Assembly (NCBI RefSeq): GCF_949628265.1 | Contig: NC_088787.1 | Span: forward strand, 16,544,501-16,608,500 | Direction: 5' to 3' | Origin: Cloeon dipterum | Taxonomy: Eukaryota > Arthropoda > Insecta > Ephemeroptera > Baetidae | DNA: 64,000 bases | In this document: positions 57,939 through 64,000 of the stretch, piece after piece | How positions within the stretch are numbered: the stretch's first letter is position 1 | Layout of the letters: each line of letters starts with the position of its first letter | Program-made: the position numbers and the translations under genes | The notes under the pieces: model-generated | Told to the model about the DNA's origin: nothing | The model's database searches: none | What the model saw: only the letters and a program-made list of their open reading frames with translations

Positions 57939-60900
57939 ATGCTGAAAATCTTCCACTTTAAGCGCATCATATACCCCGCTCTGCTGATATTTTCAATCTA
58001 TGCCACAGTAGAGTTCATCAGATCAAAAATTTCGAATCAAGCATACCAGAAGAGGCTGGAAATTTGGGAGGTGTAAGTGAAACTCATTATTTGTGTCGTT
58101 GCATTGATTTAGCCATTTTTCAATTTCAGGCGGGAGAAAATTCACTACGTTAATCTCTCCGTGCCATACAAGTAAACACAAGACTTGGTAAAATGGAAAT
58201 GTATTCAAAAAATTTGTCTTACAGACTCGGAGAGCAAGCATGTCGTCATCCAATGTTAGACGTGCACGCAAAAGAAATCATGAAGTTTATTCATCCTGCA
58301 GCTCCAATTGTGTGTAGTGAAATAGAAGATTGGGTTGTTGTAGAGGGAAATGAAGCGAAAATAACAGATAATGCTAGGAAATTGCATGGAGACGTACTTT
58401 GCTCATTTACTGGTAGGAATTCCATTATTTTCCCCTATTCCTTAAACTTCAACCCTTTATGTTCAGATATAATCCGGGAAACAGACTTTTCAAACAAAAA
58501 TGCTCCACGAGTCTTTAGTCGAACTGGTTATATCCTGGCTAGGAGTGATTACATCAGGGTCTCCTGCAATGCGACAGACGGAGAAAAGTAATTTAACTTG
58601 GAATAATAAACTTTGAAACGTTGCTGAATCCCTTTTTAGATGGCGTGGGATCCTTGCTGGAATAAGAAGGTATCCTGATGCTGTTAAGAGATCCACCTGG
58701 TCTAATGTGGAGAAAGATGGACTGCCCTTAAACGTGATTATATGGGGGTTTGACTCTTTGTCAAGAAACATGTTCATAAGAACCCTACCTAAAACTTATG
58801 AATTCATGAAAGATGAGTTAGGCGCTGTGGCGCTGGAAGGATACAACATTGTTGGCGATGGCACACCCCAGGCCTTGATCCCAATTCTTACAGGTAACCC
58901 CGTGAGTCAAAAAATCTGGAGATAAATTTTTTGTTTGCCTTTTCAGGTGAAACGGAGCCTGAGTTGCCAGAGGCAAGGAAGCGAATGGGTGCTAAGGCTC
59001 ACTTTGTCAACGTGTACCCTTTTATTTGGAATGAATTTAGAGCAAAAGGGTATGTTACAGGTGAGAGCTGTATTTTTTACATTTTTTTCTCTAATTGAAA
59101 ATGTAAAGCTTTTCATGAGGATAGCCCCAACATTGGAACCTTTACGTACCGCCTGCGTGGTTTCAACGAGCAACCGACTGACCACTATATGCGAACGTTC
59201 TTTGTGGCCGCCGGCCCTGAATATGGTGGCCAGAAACAATATTGCATGGGCAGCATTCCCAGGCACAAAGTAATTTCTTAGTAGTTCCCGTTATGATATA
59301 TAATTGGGCTCTTATTAATGGCAGATAATGATGAACCAAGTGAAGAATCTCTACAGGACCTACCCAGACAAACCAAAATTCTTATTCAGCTTCCACTGTG
59401 AGCTGTCACACGATTCATTTAATGATGTGACTGCTGCAGATGAAGATTTACTTGACCTATTCAGATGGATGAAAAATAAGGGTCACCTGAACAACACTCT
59501 GCTTGTTGTTATGAGCGATCATGGGCATAGGTAACCAGCAGATTTTTGTTTCTTTATTGAAAAGCTGTCAATACTTGTCAATATTTTTTTCGTATTTTTG
59601 GTTCCACTTGCCTGGGCAGAGGTAACAAGCAGATTTTTGTTTGTTCATTGAAAAGCAGACAATACCTGTTTATATTTTTTTTTTTTCATATTTTGGGTTC
59701 CACTTAACTTTAGATTTAATTCCATTTTATTTCATTACACTCTTTACCCAATGCGTATTTATTTCATTTTTCAAACGTATCTTTGACGGACGTGCGAAAA
59801 CTGAATGGGTCAAAACAATAGTCGGCTGTTTGAATTAATGTGATTTTGCATTATTGTTTAACAGCAGTAAGATGATTTTAAAAATAATTACCAATTGAAA
59901 TTGAATTGATGCAGTTCTTGGTATATTGCGGACTGTTTTTCCTGTGGAAATACAGCTTATAGTCACATTTAATATGAACTAAAAATTATGATACCTTGCA
60001 TGCTTCTGCGTTGGAGGTTTCAGCCACGAGATTTAAGGCGGCGGCTGGGGGACTGGCTTAGCCGATTTTTTTGCCTGGCGGCTGGCAATTTTCACCGGCT
60101 GACAATATTTTAAACGTCGAATTTGATAGTGCTTAGCAGTCGGAAGAGCCAGGAGACATTTTATCCCCTGCACCTTTTAATTTTTGACTTTCACCGGTGG
60201 CTGTCCATGTGACCCAAAATTTTCTGGCTGGCGCGGCGCAGCGCGGCTCGCTGAGACCTTTATTCTGCGTTCATTGGCATCTATCAACAATTGATTTTGT
60301 TGTATGAATTAAAGGTTTACCCAGATCCGTGATACTCAACAAGGAAAGCAGGAGGAAAGACTGCCCAATTTCCTCTTCGCATTTCCACCTTGGTTCAAGG
60401 ACAAGTATCCTGAAGCGCATCAAAACTTTATGTGAGTCATTTTATTGCTGCATTGAAGTAGAATAGATATAGCTTCATCAACTAATGTGTGCTGTGTCTG
60501 CAATTATGTGCATTTGAAGTGTTCTTGAACTAACTGTGTGTCTGCTTGGTGCATTTTGTTTTCAAGGAAAAACACAAAAAGACTTTCAACCCCTTTTGAC
60601 ATTTATCCTACACTCAAATCTATCCTCGACTTTCCACCCGCAAGAGGTTTGAACTTTGGTCTTGGGAGTGTGAAAAACAGATCCATTAGTCTCTTCTCAG
60701 AGGTAAACACTATTTCCAAGCGAACAGGTACTAGTGTTGCTCTTGTAGGTTCCTAAGGAAAGGACCTGTGAAAATGCTGGCATAGAAGCACACTGGTGTG
60801 CTTGCTTATCCTGGCATGAATTGAAACCAGGTGAAGATGCCATTGCTCAGAAAGCAGCTATTGCTTTGGTTGACGCCATCAACCGAGAGACGCAAAATTA

Positions 60901-62299
60901 CAGAAAAATGTGCCACAACCTACTGCTCAGTCGCCTCTCTTGGGCAGGGAGGTTCCAACCGCACAAAGGCCTTCTGCAGTTTCAGAAGAACGCTGACATG
61001 GACGGCTTTGTTCCAGATTTAAGTGCCCATACTGAGGTTACTCAGCTATTGTATCAGGTTTGTTGCGATAACTTATTAATCTTTAGTAGAGGTCTCAGTC
61101 GAGATTTTAAGGCGACGGCAAGCTGAGACCTCTAATCGTAAGCTTGTGTCACTAGCTCAGTACTCCAAATATTCTTGAGTTATTCACATGCTTAGTCATA
61201 ACTTGTAACTCTTACAATTTGAATTGTGCTACAAGTCGGAATGTATGCTTTCACTTAATATTATTAATTTGTTATGCATGGCTAACAACGATACAGTTAA
61301 GTTCCGAAGAATTGGTGATATGCTATACTAATTACATAGATCTAGAGCTTGACTAACAAAGTTGAACTTTTTTTACTGAATTTTCCAAGCTTAAAACCAT
61401 TCCATTTCCACATCAGAACTATTTAGGGTTTTTTAAATTCAATTAATTTTGACCATACTCCCTTTATTAATATGCTATTAACTTTCATGTATGGTTTCCT
61501 TTTAAATAATATTCTTAAATTTATTTTTAGCTAGTTGTTGTTGTTTTCTATTTTCGTCGCTTGCAACGGTTGCACTACAACCTTGAGTCATTGGAAAAAA
61601 TATTGATTTGTTTGTACTCTTTTTCGGGAAAATAGCCTAAAGCAACATCATGTTGAAACTGATTGAATTAGTTTGGTTGGAATAATTAATTTTGCTTTAC
61701 AGAGGCTTGAACTCCCCTCAATTTCTTAGCACTGAGAGCCTTGGTCGAAAATCAAAATACAAATTTTATAAATCGTCAAATATTTTCCTCTTGAAACTAG
61801 AGATGTTGCAACATATTTATGCTCTCTCAAATGAACGCCAAAACACACAAACAAAGACAAACTGTTTAGCATTTGAGCTTTGTTATTGAATTAAAACTTG
61901 TTCCCTAAATGAAGTCAAATTTGATTTGTGTGCTGAAATTTTTAAATCTAGTTGTTTAACTGTGGGAATCTAAATGTTATAACCAATTCATTGCTATTTT
62001 TCAGGTGAAGGTTCAAGTCAAACCTGGAGGTGGTATATTTGAGTCTTCTCTCCGTTATGACACCCGTGATCAAAGCTTTGCAATCAGGGTAACATTGATT
62101 TTTTAAGTTTATGGAACTTAAGTAAAATACATTTATTCAGATTGAAGACATTTCAAGAATCAACAAATATGGATCTGCTGCTCACTGTGTTGAAAACTCA
62201 CTGGAGCATCTTCGCAAGTTCTGTAACTGCAAAGCTCCTCCGCCAACAACCATCAAAGTGCCATCTTCATCTACAAACAACTCTATTCATCTTCATTGA
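57939..62299 (+). CDS. DUF229 family alkaline-phosphatase/sulfatase-fold membrane protein
   Basis: A family widespread in insects and nematodes with an alkaline-phosphatase-like catalytic fold; its substrate is unknown. Thirteen exons: 57939-58072, 58130-58171, 58225-58412, 58467-58587, 58640-58893, 58947-59060, 59109-59269, 59325-59530, 60315-60431, 60567-60702, 60749-61057, 62005-62088 and 62141-62299. Phases close to 674 residues. A membrane segment at about residues 9-28 suggests a type II anchor. IIWGFDSLSR near 195-205 matches the family's IDS-SR motif. A second family stretch is TFTYRLRGFNEQPTDHYMR, and SDHGHR near 402 holds the metal-binding DHG. A Cys-rich tail (RKFCNCKAP) ends the protein. 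Intron 3 is 54 bp without a stop, so its retention would stay in frame. The frame is also open upstream of the chosen ATG. Introns 8 and 11 carry MITEs. Confidence 0.9.
59529..59706. repeat. Tandem duplication at the exon 8 donor
   Basis: Two imperfect copies of about 88 bp follow one another. The first runs AGGTAACCAGCAGATTTTTG to GGTTCCACTT (59529-59608). The second runs AGGTAACAAGCAGATTTTTG to GGTTCCACTT (about 59621-59704). The duplicated unit starts with the last exon bases, so a second donor-like site (GCAGAG followed by GTAACA) lies about 91 bp inside the intron. Confidence 0.85.
60012..60262 (-). mobile_element. hAT-like MITE family A, copy 4 (DUF229 intron 8)
   Basis: A 251-bp inverted copy with termini TGGAGGTTTCAGCC and GCTGAGACCTTTA, flanked by perfect 8-bp duplications TTCTGCGT (60004-60011 and 60263-60270). 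This copy gives the clearest target duplication of the family and supports its hAT-like assignment. It lies 52 bp upstream of exon 9. Confidence 0.85.
61087..61134 (-). mobile_element. Minimal 48-bp derivative of MITE family A (DUF229 intron 11)
   Basis: Perfect 12-bp inverted termini, TAGAGGTCTCAG and CTGAGACCTCTA, enclose only 24 bp derived from one end of the family (GAGATTTTAAGGCGACGGC). Flanks ATCTTTAG and ATCGTAAG agree at six of eight positions. It is an internal-deletion derivative reduced almost to its termini. Confidence 0.8.
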
Positions 62300-63778
62300 T
62301 AAGAAACGATCAATACCGACAATACCTGATTTATGTATGGCATTAACTAAATGATCTGTGTAACCAAAAGTTCTAGTCCTATACAGCAAAAGTAATTAAG
62401 AGAAATTGAAATGACTAGCCATACTTTCATGTATTTAGTTCAACTTTATTTCTGGTGATTTTGTTGGTTGCACAAATATTGTTTTACACGTTTTAAACTA
62501 AAAAAAAGTAATCAAGCATTTTTGTCTTATTGTACAACAAATCGGATAAATCTCAGCGTCTGATTTTTAAGTGCACGCATGACTGACATTTGCAGGTACA
62601 ATTAGATAGATTCGATTAACCACATTACTACTGCTTCAAATCCCTAGATTCTATGTATCTATGTCACAAGTGATGCTGTTTTATTCACTTTTGTTAGGTG
62701 ACATAATTACACATGTTTTTCTCTCTCATCAATTTCATAATCATCTTTTGATTTTCAAGTCAAAGTAAAATAATGTGTATTATAAAACTACATTGTTTCC
62801 AAATGAATGATGGTTAGGGTAATGCTTCATTTGTTGTTGTTCTATTTTGTTCCTATTTTAATCTAATTTGACAGTTGATTAGCTATATTTTCTCTTAGGG
62901 TTTTAGCGGATCAGTAATCTCATTGTAACCCACGAAGCAAAACTCTACAATGAAGCCATTATTAAATGTATGCTTTGCTCATCCTAGTATCATATTGTTT
63001 TAGAGCTGAGGAGACGCGTTAATTTTTGTAAAATTAAAATTTAACGCTGTATGTTCAATTTGTAGTAAAATTGTACAGTTAACTAATAAAACGTTGGTAA
63101 TGTGCGATTGTCGGGCTTGTTCCTACGAATTATTATTCACTAATTTTTATTTGGTAAGGGTGAAACATATATTCTGCTATAAAATGTTAATCATCATAAA
63201 TTTAATAAAAATTTGTAATTTGTAGTTTTAACAAAATTAATAATTTATTAAGATTCTTAGTGTTTATCGCGTGGAAAATATCTATTCACACAATTATAAT
63301 ATTCACTTACATCTATTTAAAAATATAATTTTAGATTTGAATTGGTAAACCTTCCAAGATACTAAATATTCTTCTACATTTTTTATTGCATTTTATGTAT
63401 AACGTACGTTGGTTAAATATTTTAACAGGTACGCCTTTTACTGTACTTTACTATGTGCATTTATAATAGGAACACTTCATTGCATGATAAAATCAAGCGT
63501 TAATGAAAAAATGCGCCTGCAATGAATAATGGGAAACAGAAATCAGTGCAAAATTCAGTTGATCGACCTTGAGAGATAATCCGCGCCATTTTTTCTCGAA
63601 AGTGCCTCATGGTTCAGGTTAGCCATGATGGTGGCGCTACTTGAACCCCTAACGAAGTGCTATCCATTCAAACCGCTTTTGATGTTTTGATTAGATGTTG
63701 ATAAATAGTGAGCGAGCTGCGAGTCTGATATAGGAGTGCTAAAGCTAAAAGATGCTGTTGGGGTTGAAATGAAAGATG
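62300..63778. other. 3' UTR of the DUF229 gene and intergenic DNA
   Basis: AT-rich, no coding sequence. The candidate poly(A) signal AATAAA lies at 63085-63090, which would make a 3' UTR of about 800 bp. Earlier weaker variants exist. The last 200 bp before 63779 are the 5' region of the next gene. Confidence 0.5.
63085..63090 (+). terminator. Candidate poly(A) signal of the DUF229 gene
   Basis: AATAAA followed within 30 bp by GT-rich sequence (GTTGGTAATGTG), the usual downstream element. Confidence 0.5.
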
Positions 63779-63800
63779 ATGCCAAATGACATTTGGCATC
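63778..63800. other. Perfect 11-bp inverted repeat at a start codon
   Basis: Arms GATGCCAAATG and CATTTGGCATC are separated by one base. The ATG of the downstream gene lies within the left arm, so the start codon would sit in a stable hairpin in the mRNA. Confidence 0.8.
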
Positions 63801-64000
63801 GAAAAACGACGATTTATAGCGACACGGACTCTATAGTAAGAGAGGAAAGAGCAAGAAGAAGGCTCCTACGAATCCAACAGGTCTATTTTCCAAGCGTTTT
63901 ACATATTTTTAACAACTTTAACGGTTCTTGTATTTGTTTGCAGGTCCGATTGCAGTCAAAAGAAATTGCTAATAGAGTTATTGAAAAATCAAAACAATTG
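63779..64000 (+). CDS. CEP295/ana1-like centriolar protein, 5' end only
   Basis: Two exons, 63779-63880 and 63944 onward. They are joined in phase 0 across a 63-bp intron with a TTTGTTTGCAG acceptor, and encode the first 53 residues; the gene runs off the window. Residues 21-53 read SIVREERARRRLLRIQQVRL then QSKEIANRVIEKSKQL. This matches the N-terminal pattern of CEP295 proteins (an acidic residue, a cluster of arginines, LR-x-x-QVR, then I-x-x-x-I), which act in centriole-to-centrosome conversion (Drosophila ana1). The start is the only ATG in frame and lies inside a perfect inverted repeat. The call rests on a short stretch, so another basic coiled-coil protein is possible. Confidence 0.6.
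   Translation, partial: MPNDIWHRKTTIYSDTDSIVREERARRRLLRIQQVYFPSVLHIFNNFNGSCICLQVRLQSKEIANRVIEKSKQL

Noticed and set aside
1..64000. CRISPR arrays, bacterial operons, tRNA and rRNA genes
   Set aside because: No regularly spaced repeats, ribosome-binding sites or recognisable tRNA boxes were found; the gene structure is eukaryotic.

Overview
The window looks like nuclear DNA from an insect or close relative. It is AT-rich, and its genes have many exons. Canonical GT-AG introns are often only 52-67 bp, and transposon debris is common. Five protein-coding loci can be read exon by exon, and all their exon phases close. A sixth gene enters at the right edge. I cannot name the species.

Layout. Positions 1-26151 are a gene desert: no credible multi-exon gene, GC-richer islands alternating with AT-rich DNA, one decayed LINE 3' end (about 5630-6064, minus) and one decayed copy of a SINE-like repeat. 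Positions 26152-30266 (minus) are a chemosensory locus of the gustatory receptor (Gr) family. Two alternative long first exons (30266-29631 and 28630-27974) both end in phase 0 and can join the same three C-terminal exons. The shared exon carries a single-base frameshift. A Gr pseudogene interrupted by the SINE-like repeat follows at 33293-33858, and a second piece of the same SINE-Gr junction lies inside an intron of the intact locus.

The gene-dense part runs from 39.3 to 62.3 kb. It holds mitochondrial ribosomal protein mL65/mRpS30 (41114-39321, minus), a small unrecognised ORF (41749-41456, minus), the GANP/Sac3-family mRNA export factor xmas (41766-47667, plus), the TBL1/ebi corepressor (53536-48139, minus) and a DUF229 alkaline-phosphatase-like membrane protein (57939-62299, plus). 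xmas and the small ORF are head-to-head with 16 bp between start codons. xmas and ebi converge tail-to-tail, with candidate poly(A) signals about 35 bp apart. The first two coding exons of a CEP295/ana1-like centriole gene begin at 63779 and run off the window.

Mobile elements explain much of the intronic and intergenic DNA. One hAT-type MITE family has five copies, including a 48-bp internal-deletion derivative. A second hAT-type MITE has a perfect 8-bp target duplication. There is also a SINE-like family, a hairpin element and a LINE fragment. The genes are housekeeping or chromatin functions with no obvious common pathway, so no operon-like system is implied. The most unusual structure is the Gr locus, with its alternative first exons, frameshift and SINE-linked receptor fragments.
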